Made by a program: the position numbers and the translations under genes. A model generated the notes under the pieces. The model was not told the DNA's origin, searched no databases, and saw only the letters and a program-made list of their open reading frames with translations. A DNA stretch of 64,000 bases from Bog-950 sp044228435. Its GTDB lineage: Bacteria > Bacteroidota > Bacteroidia > Chitinophagales > LD1. The DNA is taken from contig JBGAUW010000001.1 in assembly GCA_044228435.1 (NCBI GenBank), positions 496,001 to 560,000 on the forward strand, written 5' to 3'. Positions within the stretch are counted from its first letter, which is position 1; each line of letters opens with the position of its first letter. Below, in pieces: positions 34,395 to 43,541 of the stretch.

Positions 34395-36455
34395 ATGAAG
34401 AAAATCTCCCTGCTCTTAGCTGTATTACTTACCGTATTGGTAGGTGCAGCACAAGCGCCCCAGCAAATGAACTACCAGGCGGTAGTTCGCAATGCAAGCG
34501 GCACACCGGTTGGTAACAATACCCCGGTAACACTTCGCTTTACCATACATGATTTAACCGAAAACGGCACACCGGTTTATAGCGAAGTAATTACAACTAC
34601 CAGCAACCAGTTTGGTTTGGTAGCTGTAAAAATTGGTACCAATGCTAACCTTGGCACCGTAAACTGGGGTAGTGGTGCAAAATTTTTGCAGGTAGAAGCA
34701 GATGTAAATAATGCAGGCTACACCGATTTAGGCGCTTCGCAATTAGTAAGCGTACCTTATGCTCTTTATTCGGGTAGCAGTACGGCAGGCCCTACAGGCC
34801 CCCCAGGCGCTACCGGCCCAAGTGGTACTAACGGAGCACCGGGTGTTACGGGCCCTACCGGCCCAACAGGGGCAACCGGCACGGGTGTAACCGGCCCAAC
34901 CGGCCCTACCGGGGCAGGCGCAGGCCCTACCGGACCAACCGGACCTACAGGCACCAACGGAACACCGGGCGCAACCGGCCCAACCGGTAATACCGGTGTA
35001 GGCGTAGCCGGACCTACCGGCCCAACCGGTGCCACCGGCGCTACCGGCTCGGGTGGTGGTTCTACCGGCCCTACAGGCCCAACTGGTGCAACTGGCTCTA
35101 CGGGGGCAACTGGTAATACAGGTGCAGGAACACCGGGCGTAACCGGACCTACCGGCGCAACCGGCCCAACAGGTGCTACGGGTACCGGCGTAACCGGCCC
35201 AACTGGCCCAACAGGTACAGCATCGTTAAGCGGTGGTACTACTAACTATGTAGCTAAATGGACCAGCCCAACAGCTATTGGTTTATCGCAAATACAGGAT
35301 AACGGCACCGGTGTAGGTGTAAATGTAGCCCCAAGCGCTACCGAGCGGTTATTAATTGCTTCGGGTACTCTTTCGGGGATTCGTGTTAATAAAGGCACTT
35401 CGGCATCGAACACTTATGGTGTGCGGGTGCAGGCGCTTAACGACTCAGTAAATGCTTATTTAGGCTACAATGCTTTGGGTGTACAATATGGTGGCTGGTT
35501 AGTAAATACCTCGGGTGTGGTAGGCACAGCAGGACGCTCAGGCCTTACTCCGGTATTAGGTGTTGGCTTTTCGGGAGCCGGTGGTGGTGCTGTAGTTGGT
35601 TTGGGTACCAGCGGGTTTGGTGGTATTTTTCAAACAATAGATAGCTCGGGCGCGAGTGCTACAGGTGCCGTTGGTATTTACCAGGGCGCACTGCCGGGTG
35701 CTATAGCTTTATATGGAACTAACTTAGCTGCCGGTATTGGTAGCGCTACTGATACTACCTATACGGGTGTATACGGCGATTACGATGCTACCACCTTGTA
35801 TGGTATTGGTGTGGCGGGTGTAGCTTTCCAGGGCACTTATGTAAGTGGCGGCCAGGTAGATATAGGTGTGTATGGCGGCGGCGGAACAGCTGTAGGCCAA
35901 TATGCTATGTATGCGCGTGGTAACTTTGCCACTACGGGTACCAAATCAGCTTCGGTACCTACCAGCAAGGGTAACCAATTGGTTTATACCATAGAAAGCC
36001 CCGAGATGTGGTTTGAAGATTTTGGCAATGCACAATTGGTAAACGGTACTGCTAAAATTGAATTGGATGAACTGTTTTTAGAAACCGTAGTAATAGACGC
36101 TAACCACCCGATGGTAGTAACTGTAACACCGCAGGGCGATTGCAAAGGCCTGTATGCGGTACTAGGCACCAAGGGCTTTGAAGTAAAAGAACTGGGTGGT
36201 GGCCATGCGAATGTAGCTTTCAGCTACCGCGTAGCCGGCAAGCGTGTTAATTACCAGGACCACCGCTTTGGTTACGATGTAGCAGGCGGCAGTGGCGATA
36301 CTCGCTCTAACTACCAGTATGTGGCCCCTTTCCCGGTTAACGAGCAAGAGGCACTTAGCCAGGTAGCAGCCAATAAGCTAAAAGGCAAGGGCCAGCTAAA
36401 CCCTATGCAACAACGTGTATTAAAAGCAGCTGCTAAAACAGCTAAAAAGCGCTAA
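34395..36455 (+). CDS. Secreted collagen-like repeat protein
   Basis: 686 residues with a signal peptide (MKKISLLLAVLLTVLVGAAQA). Residues about 22-128 are a beta domain (QQMNYQAVVRNASGTPVGN, VTLRFTIHD, ASQLVSVPYALYS) common in Bacteroidota surface proteins. Residues about 131-276 are a nearly unbroken Gly-X-Y tract dominated by GPTGPTG and GATG triplets, as in bacterial collagen-like triple helices. The C-terminal 410 residues are glycine-rich and may form a head or fibre domain; the final part has the ESPEMWFEDFGNAQLVNG motif. It lacks a T9SS tail. A fibrous adhesin or surface filament role is inferred. Confidence 0.88.
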   Translation: MKKISLLLAVLLTVLVGAAQAPQQMNYQAVVRNASGTPVGNNTPVTLRFTIHDLTENGTPVYSEVITTTSNQFGLVAVKIGTNANLGTVNWGSGAKFLQVEADVNNAGYTDLGASQLVSVPYALYSGSSTAGPTGPPGATGPSGTNGAPGVTGPTGPTGATGTGVTGPTGPTGAGAGPTGPTGPTGTNGTPGATGPTGNTGVGVAGPTGPTGATGATGSGGGSTGPTGPTGATGSTGATGNTGAGTPGVTGPTGATGPTGATGTGVTGPTGPTGTASLSGGTTNYVAKWTSPTAIGLSQIQDNGTGVGVNVAPSATERLLIASGTLSGIRVNKGTSASNTYGVRVQALNDSVNAYLGYNALGVQYGGWLVNTSGVVGTAGRSGLTPVLGVGFSGAGGGAVVGLGTSGFGGIFQTIDSSGASATGAVGIYQGALPGAIALYGTNLAAGIGSATDTTYTGVYGDYDATTLYGIGVAGVAFQGTYVSGGQVDIGVYGGGGTAVGQYAMYARGNFATTGTKSASVPTSKGNQLVYTIESPEMWFEDFGNAQLVNGTAKIELDELFLETVVIDANHPMVVTVTPQGDCKGLYAVLGTKGFEVKELGGGHANVAFSYRVAGKRVNYQDHRFGYDVAGGSGDTRSNYQYVAPFPVNEQEALSQVAANKLKGKGQLNPMQQRVLKAAAKTAKKR

Positions 36456-36483
36456 TAAAATAATAGCCCTCTAAGGGTTATAA

Positions 36484-36517
36484 AGGCCCCGCTTGCTTAG
36501 GCAGGCGGGGCTTTTTT
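36484..36517 (+). terminator. Strong rho-independent terminator
   Basis: GCCCCGC (36486-36492) pairs with GCGGGGC (36505-36511), followed directly by six T. It closes the collagen-like protein transcript. Confidence 0.92.
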
Positions 36518-36667
36518 GTGCGCCTTAAGCAATGTTTGCGGATGGTGTAAATTTTGGGCGGGCCGCCGAATACAGACCACCCCGGCCAACCCCAAAACTA
36601 TTGTTCCCATGTTTCCAATCACTAAGGCTTGGAAACAGGGGGACAAGAAACAACAGAAATTTCAGGT

Positions 36668-36801
36668 CATTGCGAGGAGCGCGGCTCTGCGCGCAACGAA
36701 GCAATCCCCTGAGCGCATAGGGCAGCCATTTAGATTTACCCTTCACCGGCCGTTATGTCTTTGGGGATTGCTTCACTCTCAGAGCATCGTTCGCAATGAC
36801 G
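36668..36801. repeat. REP-like inverted repeat
   Basis: CATTGCGAGGAGCG and CAACGAAGCAATCCCC (36668-36709) are mirrored by GGGGATTGCTTC (36763-36774) and CGTTCGCAATGACG (36788-36801). The pattern of CATTGCGAGGAGCG plus GAAGCAATCCC is a widespread dispersed repeat seen in unrelated bacteria. Confidence 0.7.
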
Positions 36802-36928
36802 CGCTTTTTGGGTCGGCCTGCGGCCGACCGATGGTTTATTTTGTATTGCCTACCATCCCATCAACGCACAAAAAAAATAGCATTTTGGTAACAATGGCTA
36901 TTTAAATTTACCTGCAAATTTTTCACCC

Positions 36929-37879
36929 ATGCAATTTTCGCGTAAACGCTTTCTGCAAACAGGCAGCCTGGCAGCTTTAGGTTCGGCACTTTCATTACCC
37001 ACGCAGGCAGCAACACCCCTAATTACCGGTGCTAAAAAACGGGTGTTGCGCATTGCGCACTTAACCGATGTACACGTGCAGCCAGAGTTGCCCTCGCCGC
37101 GCGGCTTTGCAGCGGCCCTGCAGGCCGCACAAAGCCTACCCGATAAGCCAGACCTTATTTTTAATACCGGCGATTGTATAATGGACTCGATGAGCCATCA
37201 CCGCGACCGGGTGCAAACGCAATGGAATACCTGGAACGAGGTGCTTAAAAGCGACAACTCGCTGCGCGTGGTTAGTGCCATAGGCAACCACGATATATGG
37301 GGCATAACCATGCCACATGCCACTATAAAAGGCGATGCACACTATGGCAAAAAATGGGCGGTAGAGGAATTAAAACTACCCAACCGCTATTATTCTTTTG
37401 ATGAGGCGGGCTGGCATTTTATAGTGTTAGACAGCACCATGCCTGTGCCGGGCTTTAGCTATACCGCTATGTTTGACGATGAGCAGAAGGAATGGCTGAA
37501 GGCAGATTTAGAAAAGGTACCTGCCACCACTTTTGTTTGTGTGCTTAGCCACATACCCATACTGGCCGCCTGCGTATTTTTTGATGGGGCTAAAGCAAAG
37601 CACGATTGGCAGGTAGGGGGCGGCAATATGCACCGCGATGCGCACGAGCTAAAAGACCTTTTTTACAAACACAAAAACGTAAAGCTTTGCCTTAGCGGGC
37701 ATATACACCTGATAGACCAGCTGGAGTATTTAGGGGTTAAGTATTTATGCAACGGCGCAGTAAGCGGTGCCTGGTGGGGTGGCAACAACCAGGAGTTTCC
37801 GCCGGCGTTTGCCGCTATAAATTTATACGATGATGGCAGCAGCGACCACGAGATGCACTACTACAATTGGAAGAGTTAG
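36929..37879 (+). CDS. Exported calcineurin-like metallophosphoesterase
   Basis: 316 residues. The N-terminus (SRKRFLQTGSLAALGSAL) is a Tat-like signal with Arg-Lys rather than a strict twin Arg. All dimetal phosphoesterase motifs are visible in order: LTDVH, FNTGDCIMD, AIGNHDIW, VLSHIPI and LSGHIHLID. The substrate is unknown. It is 35 bases before the PhoD-like gene on the same strand, so the two probably form a unit. Confidence 0.9.
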   Translation: MQFSRKRFLQTGSLAALGSALSLPTQAATPLITGAKKRVLRIAHLTDVHVQPELPSPRGFAAALQAAQSLPDKPDLIFNTGDCIMDSMSHHRDRVQTQWNTWNEVLKSDNSLRVVSAIGNHDIWGITMPHATIKGDAHYGKKWAVEELKLPNRYYSFDEAGWHFIVLDSTMPVPGFSYTAMFDDEQKEWLKADLEKVPATTFVCVLSHIPILAACVFFDGAKAKHDWQVGGGNMHRDAHELKDLFYKHKNVKLCLSGHIHLIDQLEYLGVKYLCNGAVSGAWWGGNNQEFPPAFAAINLYDDGSSDHEMHYYNWKS

Positions 37880-37914
37880 TATATTTCACTTATTATAGAT
37901 ACTTAAATTTAAGC

Positions 37915-39684
37915 ATGAGAAATAAATTACTATTCGCTTTGCTGCTTTTATGCAACGGGCTTATGGCGCAGTTAGTAACGCATGGTCCGGTTGTGGGCGG
38001 AGTAACCACCAACGCTGCACGCATGTATTTGCGCACCGGTTCAGCATCGGAGGTTAGGGTAGAGCTTTCAACAGATACTCTTTTTGTTAGCCCCATTACG
38101 GCTACCGATTCTACTGAGGCATGGCGCGATAGCTCCACACTGGTTGAACTACCCGGTTTGGCGGCTAATACCCAATATTATTACCGTGTGTTTGTAAACG
38201 GCGTTTTAGATACCCTGCGCGGCTACTTTAAAACCTACCCACCGGTAGGGCAAAAGGGGCATTATACATGGGGGGTACTAAGCTGCCAGGAGTTTGGAAC
38301 TTATAATACGTTTAAGGCTTTGTATAACCGGCAACCTCAGTTGGTATTGCATACCGGCGATTGGACCTACCCCGACTATCAGCTACCCGGCGACCACCGC
38401 ACCGACTGGAGCATACAGCAGCTATCGTGGCTAAAAAGATATACCGAAAAAAACATGGTACCTTCGTTACGCTCGGCAGTATATGATTATGTACCCGATA
38501 ACCACGATGGGGCGGAGCAGCGCGATAACCAGCATTTTGTAAGCACTTACACAGATAGCACCGGTACCGTGCACAACGTAATAACCTACGAACCTGTGCC
38601 GCCCATAGGTTTGCAAAATGTATTTAAGGCCTACTATGAGTACTTTCCGGGGTATCGGGCAGCAGTAGATTCTACCAGGGGCATGTACCATAAATACCGC
38701 TTTGGCAATGCCGAGGTGTTTTTTGTAGACGGACGGCACTGCGGAAACGGACAAGACTCTACTTTTACTTATGACAGTATACAAAACGCCTGGCTTTTTG
38801 AACCCAAACCCGGGCAAACCCTGCTGGGCGCCGAACAGCTACAATGGCTAAAAACAAGCCTGGCAGCGTCTGATGCCGATTGGAAGTTTATAGTAAGCGG
38901 GGTAATGTTTAACCGTAACTTTAGAAAAGTGATACAGGTATCGATGGCCCTGCAGGATATCGTATTCGGGCTGGGGGGAGTTTCGGGCAGCGGTTTTATT
39001 TTAGCCCATTCTATTTCGAACAATTGGTGCGCTTACCCTGCCGACCAGGATGGCTTGCTGGATTTTATACACAGCAACGCCGTTAAAGATGTACTTGTTT
39101 TAAGCGGGCACGTACATACCAATGTAATGGATAATGGCTACAACGCGGGCCTGCCGGAACTGAATACCGGCCCTGCGGCGGGCACTGGTGCCGAACTTAC
39201 GTACTACATAGATTCGGTAATGCAATTACTTAACCAGGGCACAGCCATAGATTCGCTTTGGAACGGCGGCGGCCAGGGTGTAAACAACCGAAACTTTAAA
39301 AGCGGGTTTGGCCTGGTTGATATTTTTGGCAGCGATTCGGTAGTAATGCAGATTGTGGATGAAGATAACGCCACCGTAAGTTCTATGACCATATTGCACT
39401 CCAGTTTGCAGCCAACTGCCATAGCCCCGCAAAAAATTTCGGATTGTGTGGTTGCAAAGGTTTTCCCTACGGTTACAGCCGATAAAGTGAATGTAGCGCT
39501 ATGCGATGATTACAAAGCTAAACCGACCGACCGAACGTATATTATAGACCTGAATGGCCGAATAATGACTATACCGGTGCAGGGCAATTCGTTTTCGGTA
39601 AAAGGGCTTCCGGCAGGTAACTATTTATATGTTTACGACTATGGCCCCGAGGTGAAGACCTTTCCAATAAAGGTGGTTAATTAA
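37915..39684 (+). CDS. Secreted PhoD-like phosphatase with T9SS tail
   Basis: 589 residues from the ATG at 37915 (MRNKLLFALLLLCNGLMAQ signal peptide); the frame extends 16 codons upstream into the preceding gene. Residues about 20-115 are an Fn3-like PhoD_N domain (GPVVGGVTTNAARMYLRTG, NTQYYYRVFVNG). The metallophosphatase core has SCQEFG, LHTGDWTYPD, VPDNHDG and LVLSGHVHTNVMD. The end (IDLNGRIMTIPVQ, GLPAGNYLYVYD) is a T9SS type A domain. Alkaline phosphatase D-like phosphodiesterase or phosphatase activity at the cell surface is inferred. Confidence 0.88.
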   Translation: MRNKLLFALLLLCNGLMAQLVTHGPVVGGVTTNAARMYLRTGSASEVRVELSTDTLFVSPITATDSTEAWRDSSTLVELPGLAANTQYYYRVFVNGVLDTLRGYFKTYPPVGQKGHYTWGVLSCQEFGTYNTFKALYNRQPQLVLHTGDWTYPDYQLPGDHRTDWSIQQLSWLKRYTEKNMVPSLRSAVYDYVPDNHDGAEQRDNQHFVSTYTDSTGTVHNVITYEPVPPIGLQNVFKAYYEYFPGYRAAVDSTRGMYHKYRFGNAEVFFVDGRHCGNGQDSTFTYDSIQNAWLFEPKPGQTLLGAEQLQWLKTSLAASDADWKFIVSGVMFNRNFRKVIQVSMALQDIVFGLGGVSGSGFILAHSISNNWCAYPADQDGLLDFIHSNAVKDVLVLSGHVHTNVMDNGYNAGLPELNTGPAAGTGAELTYYIDSVMQLLNQGTAIDSLWNGGGQGVNNRNFKSGFGLVDIFGSDSVVMQIVDEDNATVSSMTILHSSLQPTAIAPQKISDCVVAKVFPTVTADKVNVALCDDYKAKPTDRTYIIDLNGRIMTIPVQGNSFSVKGLPAGNYLYVYDYGPEVKTFPIKVVN

Positions 39685-39794
39685 ATTCCGCCCGAGTAGG
39701 CCTTGTTGTATTATAAGCTATTAGTAACATGCCGTTAAGTAAGCAATACCACACAAACAGATATTTTTTACTTTTTTTGTAGCAAAACAATAAT

Positions 39795-40796
39795 ATGCCC
39801 AAAGTAGATACTGCGCTTACGCGAATGCTGAATATTGATTACCCAATTATTATGGCCCCCATGTTTTTGGTAAGCAATGCTAAAATGGTTATTGAAGGCT
39901 GCAATGCCGGCATTACGGGCGCTATACCGGCGCTTAACTACCGCACCGATGCTGAGTTTAGAAAGGCGCTGGATGAAATTAAAGCAGGCACTAACAAGGC
40001 TTATGGCATAAACCTGATAACCAATAAATCGAACATCCGTTTAGAGGAGCAGCTAAAAACCTGTGTAGAATATAGAGTGCCTTTTATAATTACCTCTTTA
40101 GGTTCGCCAAAAGAAGTGGTAGATGCCTGCAAGCCGCATGGCATGAAAGTATTTGCCGATGTAATTGATTTAGACTACGCCAAAAAAGTAGAGGCTATGG
40201 GTGTAGATGCCATTATAGCTGTAAACAACGAGGCTGGCGGCCATGCCGGACGTATATCGCCGCGCGACCTGATAACCAGTTTGGTAAAGCATTGCAAAGT
40301 GCCGGTAATATCGGCCGGTGGTGTAGGCAATGGCACACAAATGAAAAAGATGCTTGATTTTGGAGCCTGTGGCGTTTCGGTGGGTAGTCCGTTTATAGCC
40401 TCAGATGAGGCACCGGTTACCAACGACTACAAAATGGCTTGCGTAAATTATACGGCTAAGGATATTGTAATGACTACCAAGCTATCGGGCACGCCCTGCA
40501 CAGTTATTAATACCGACTATGTAAAGAAAATAGGCACCGAACAAAACTGGCTCGAAAAATTCTTAAACAGCAATAAGAAAATTAAAAAGTGGACCAAAAT
40601 GATTACCTACTACAAGGGGATGAAAGCCCTTGAAAAGGCTGCTTTTGGCGCTACTTACCAAACCATGTGGTGCGCAGGGCCGAGCATTGAATATGTTCAC
40701 GCTATACGCCCGGTTAAGGCTATTGCTACCGATTTGGCCACCCAATTTGTGAAAGAATATGAAAGCGGTGCTGTAACAACACCAAGTGCCAATTAA
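39795..40796 (+). CDS. Nitronate monooxygenase-family flavoprotein
   Basis: 333 residues, no signal. The TIM-barrel of the NMO/2-nitropropane dioxygenase family is clear: YPIIMAPMFLVSNAKMV, GAIPAL, VNNEAGGHAGR, VPVISAGGVGNG and GVSVGSPFIAS, the last two forming the FMN phosphate site. Members oxidise alkyl nitronates using FMN, but others are enoyl-ACP reductases or of unknown role, so the substrate is open. It is followed 36 bases later by a small lipoprotein gene. Confidence 0.9.
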   Translation: MPKVDTALTRMLNIDYPIIMAPMFLVSNAKMVIEGCNAGITGAIPALNYRTDAEFRKALDEIKAGTNKAYGINLITNKSNIRLEEQLKTCVEYRVPFIITSLGSPKEVVDACKPHGMKVFADVIDLDYAKKVEAMGVDAIIAVNNEAGGHAGRISPRDLITSLVKHCKVPVISAGGVGNGTQMKKMLDFGACGVSVGSPFIASDEAPVTNDYKMACVNYTAKDIVMTTKLSGTPCTVINTDYVKKIGTEQNWLEKFLNSNKKIKKWTKMITYYKGMKALEKAAFGATYQTMWCAGPSIEYVHAIRPVKAIATDLATQFVKEYESGAVTTPSAN

Positions 40797-40832
40797 TAAC
40801 TACCTTTACTGCAACCAAAATTTTGATATAAA

Positions 40833-41291
40833 ATGATTCGTGTTACTTTGTTTTTGGCTATTGCGGTGGGCTTTGTTTTAACTTTTAGCAGCTGCAAAAA
40901 AATTACCCAGGACCAGTTAATAAATGGTTTATGGCAGGTAGAGAAGGTAAAAGTATCGCTGGATACAGTTGAAAATTATCTTACTACATTACCACAATAC
41001 CGGGAGGATGACGATTGCTGCTCCTATAAGCTGGATTTTGAAAAAGACAACACCGTAATTGCTTATTACATTGCCAATGGCAGCTTTAACCGCATTTTGG
41101 CCGGCAACTGGCAGGTTACTGCCTATAATGAAATTTATATGCAGGTAGATTCGTTTATAGATGGCGTATTTAAAATAACCCAACCCGCCATTAAAAGGCG
41201 CGTGCTAACCGGCGAGCGTAATCACATTAAAGCCTATGACGGAAGCCCGCTGGATACAGTGATGACTGTTATAGAAATGAGAAAGATTTAA
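40833..41291 (+). CDS. Lipocalin-like lipoprotein
   Basis: 152 residues with lipobox (FVLTFSSC, Cys near residue 21). LINGLWQVEKVKV near the start and DNTVIAYYIANGSFNRILAGNWQV in the middle give the GxW and strand pattern of lipocalin-like Bacteroidota lipoproteins. DDDCCSYKLDF carries two adjacent Cys. Function unknown; periplasmic or outer-membrane facing. Confidence 0.75.
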   Translation: MIRVTLFLAIAVGFVLTFSSCKKITQDQLINGLWQVEKVKVSLDTVENYLTTLPQYREDDDCCSYKLDFEKDNTVIAYYIANGSFNRILAGNWQVTAYNEIYMQVDSFIDGVFKITQPAIKRRVLTGERNHIKAYDGSPLDTVMTVIEMRKI

Positions 41292-41310
41292 TACTACCCT
41301 ACGAGTTAAT

Positions 41311-41814
41311 TTATTTCCCTTTTTCGTATTGCTGCACCTCGTTGTGTATAAACTCCAGGCTTACACCTGCAAGTGTAAACATATCCTCGCTCTCGGTGCC
41401 GGCATGGTATTTACGCTGGCAAACTACGCGTTTAATACCGCAGTTAATTATTAGCATGGCGCAAACACGGCAGGGGGTCATACGGCAGTAAAGCGTTGCA
41501 CCATCCAGCGCCACACCATTTTTAGCCGCCTGGCAAATAGCATTTTGCTCGGCATGCACGGTGCGCACACAGTGGTCGGTTACACTACCATCCTCATGCG
41601 TTACCTTTTTCATTTGGTGGCCCACTTCATCACAATGCGGCAAACCTACCGGCGAGCCTACATAACCGGTTACCAGTAGTTGATTGTTTCGTGCAATTAC
41701 ACAACCGCTTCGGCCACGGCCACAGGTAGCGCGTTTGCTTATAGCATCCATCACTTCCATAAAGTATTCATCCCAGCTAGGGCGTATGTATTGGGTTTCG
41801 GCTGTTTGGCTCAT
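41311..41814 (-). CDS. dCMP/cytidine deaminase-family protein
   Basis: 167 residues. The zinc-dependent deaminase motif is complete: HAEQNAICQAA supplies His and the proton-shuttle Glu, and PCRVCAMLI supplies the two Cys ligands. The layout is that of dCMP deaminases (ComEB-like), which make dUMP for dTMP synthesis. It is followed upstream on the minus strand by a P-loop kinase, which is consistent with nucleotide metabolism. Confidence 0.9.
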   Translation of the reverse strand: MSQTAETQYIRPSWDEYFMEVMDAISKRATCGRGRSGCVIARNNQLLVTGYVGSPVGLPHCDEVGHQMKKVTHEDGSVTDHCVRTVHAEQNAICQAAKNGVALDGATLYCRMTPCRVCAMLIINCGIKRVVCQRKYHAGTESEDMFTLAGVSLEFIHNEVQQYEKGK

Positions 41815-41876
41815 AACGTATAGTTTAAAATCTGTTCAATTAGTTCAATATCCGGCATTCAATCCCTTTACCTTCA

Positions 41877-42428
41877 TTATATCTTCTGCAACACCTCATC
41901 TAATTCTTTATACAAGTGGTCGAAACTGCCGTTGTTTAAAAACCGGTAGTCGGCCAGTTTCATGCATTCAGCCAGGTTTTGCTTGTTGGGGTCGGTAGAG
42001 TTCATTTCGCGGTTTTCATTGTCTACAAAAGTTTCAAAACTCACTTTATCCGTTTCTGAAGCCCGTTCTACTATGCGGCTGTAGCGCAACTTTTGGTCGG
42101 CATCTACTGCAAACAAACTAAAGCTCCCCTTGGCATGCAAGGCTCTCACCTCTCCTACTGTGCGTATGCTTTCTATAATGCAATTACCGCCACTTTCTTT
42201 CGCTTCTCTATATAACTCTTCGGCAATAAAGCTGGGTGTATTTTGTGCCCTCAATTCATTCGCCGTAGCCACTAAAGTATCGCGGTTTACCTCGCCACCC
42301 CTACTTTTAATAATTTTTGTAAGGTAGCCCCTTACCGAAAAGTGACAAAACCCGTGGTGTTTGGTTAAGTAATCAACAATGGTTCCTTTGCCGGCCCCCA
42401 GGGTGCCTGTAATACCTATTATTTTCAC
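41877..42428 (-). CDS. P-loop nucleotide/dephospho-CoA-type kinase, GTG start
   Basis: 183 residues from a GTG at 42428, chosen because it places KIIGITGTLGAGKGT at the N-terminus as in P-loop kinases; the 63-codon extension of the frame shows no domain and overlaps the divergent gene. Walker A is GTLGAGKGT at about 7-15, with IIESIRTVGEV near 95 and DADQKLRYSRIVER further on. This resembles dephospho-CoA kinase or deoxynucleoside monophosphate kinase relatives. The substrate is not fixed by sequence; the deaminase gene lies 62 bases downstream on the same strand. Confidence 0.8.
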   Translation of the reverse strand: MKIIGITGTLGAGKGTIVDYLTKHHGFCHFSVRGYLTKIIKSRGGEVNRDTLVATANELRAQNTPSFIAEELYREAKESGGNCIIESIRTVGEVRALHAKGSFSLFAVDADQKLRYSRIVERASETDKVSFETFVDNENREMNSTDPNKQNLAECMKLADYRFLNNGSFDHLYKELDEVLQKI

Positions 42429-42527
42429 TAAAATTATTTTAAGTGAATATAGGGCAATTGCAAGGCGAAAAACGTGGTTGTGAATAATTTGCGTTTGGAT
42501 GTGAAAAACAAAAATATTTTTACCTGC

Positions 42528-42989
42528 ATGAACTTTAAAATAGCTGGATTGATTTTTACGGGCGTGCTGCTTGCAGCACTCTATTTTTCTAATAGGTCTG
42601 ACGTAACTATTACGGGGCAAACCAACTTTACAGTTACGCCTATTGGCAATAGCGGGCTACTGCTAAACTCTGTAATTACGTTTAAAAACCCTAACCTGCT
42701 ATCATCAACCATTAATACTATAAACGAGCAGTTTTTTATAGAAGGCCGCGAAGTAGCCCGTATGAATATGGATTTGCAACAAGGCATACCCGGTATGAAA
42801 GAAAGTTCGTTTCCGGTAAACGTGCGCTTTAGCAAAACCGACCTGCAAAGGATATTCGGAACGGATACTTTAAATGCAATACAAAAAGCACAGCTGCAGG
42901 TGCTGGGCGAAATAAGCTTTAAAAACATGATGAACAGCGGCAAAATTACTGTTAACCAAAAAGATTCGATAAGCCTACCTAATTACTAA
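42528..42989 (+). CDS. LEA-type 2-like membrane-anchored protein
   Basis: 153 residues from the ATG at 42528 (MNFKIAGLIFTGVLLAALYF anchor); the frame extends 18 codons upstream without signal. The mature part (VTPIGNSGLLLNSVITFKNPN, NTINEQFFIEGREVARM) has the conserved NPN of the LEA-14/WHy fold. Such domains are associated with desiccation and stress in plants and bacteria; the bacterial role is unclear. The gene overlaps the next by one base. Confidence 0.75.
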   Translation: MNFKIAGLIFTGVLLAALYFSNRSDVTITGQTNFTVTPIGNSGLLLNSVITFKNPNLLSSTINTINEQFFIEGREVARMNMDLQQGIPGMKESSFPVNVRFSKTDLQRIFGTDTLNAIQKAQLQVLGEISFKNMMNSGKITVNQKDSISLPNY

Positions 42990-43465
42990 TGCATAAGAGA
43001 GCCTTAACCCTATTTTTTGCCATAGCTATTTGCTGCGCCACGCTGCCAAGCTGCAAAATTTATGCGCCCGTGTTTAAAAGTATAGATAAGCTGCATTACG
43101 AGCGCATTGATACCCGCGGCTTTAAACTGGGTGCCGAGGCTGTATTTGAAAACCCCAACAAAGTAAAGTGCACTATAAAGGATATTGAAATTAACGTGGT
43201 GCTCGATAAAAAACTGATAGGAGTATTAGGCGAAAAAACAGATGTAGAAGTGATTAAGGGCAGCGAATTTCGCATTCCGTTGGGGATAAAAATACAACCG
43301 GATGGTACCATACTGGATGATATTAAAACGCTGTGGGGCCTGTTTGTAGATAAGGAATCGGAGCTATACTTTGTAGGCAAGGTGAAGGTGAAGATTATGG
43401 GCGTAACCATACCTATTCCCGTAAAATACCAACGCAAGTTTAAGCTGAGCGAGTTTAGGAAGTAA
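42989..43465 (+). CDS. LEA-type 2-like lipoprotein
   Basis: 158 residues with lipobox (FFAIAICCATLPSC, Cys near 22). FKLGAEAVFENPNKVKCTIKDIEINVVLD contains the FENPN motif typical of LEA-14/WHy domains and GSEFRIPLGIKI follows. It overlaps the preceding paralogue by one base (TAATG), so the pair is translationally coupled. Confidence 0.78.
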   Translation: MHKRALTLFFAIAICCATLPSCKIYAPVFKSIDKLHYERIDTRGFKLGAEAVFENPNKVKCTIKDIEINVVLDKKLIGVLGEKTDVEVIKGSEFRIPLGIKIQPDGTILDDIKTLWGLFVDKESELYFVGKVKVKIMGVTIPIPVKYQRKFKLSEFRK

Positions 43466-43541
43466 GCACCTCGTTTATTCTAAGCCGCAGAGTCCCGAAG
43501 CGGAGACATCTGCGGGGGTATTGCTTCAGTTAATCAACAGC

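Larger units (their letters stand above)
36456..36928. other. Intergenic region with terminator and REP-like repeat
   Basis: 473 bases between the collagen-like and metallophosphoesterase genes. Apart from the listed hairpin and inverted repeat I see no gene; the open frame across it is interrupted by the palindromic repeat and has no protein-like features. Confidence 0.6.

Noticed and set aside
34766..35035. Minus-strand Pro/Val-rich frame
   Set aside because: Antisense of the Gly-X-Y collagen tract, a codon-bias artefact.
36516..36905. Open frame of 129 residues between the terminator and the phosphoesterase gene
   Set aside because: It covers a REP-like palindrome and has no conserved or signal features.
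42429..42620. N-terminal extension of the P-loop kinase
   Set aside because: It puts 63 residues without domain character before the Walker A strand and overlaps the divergent LEA-like gene.
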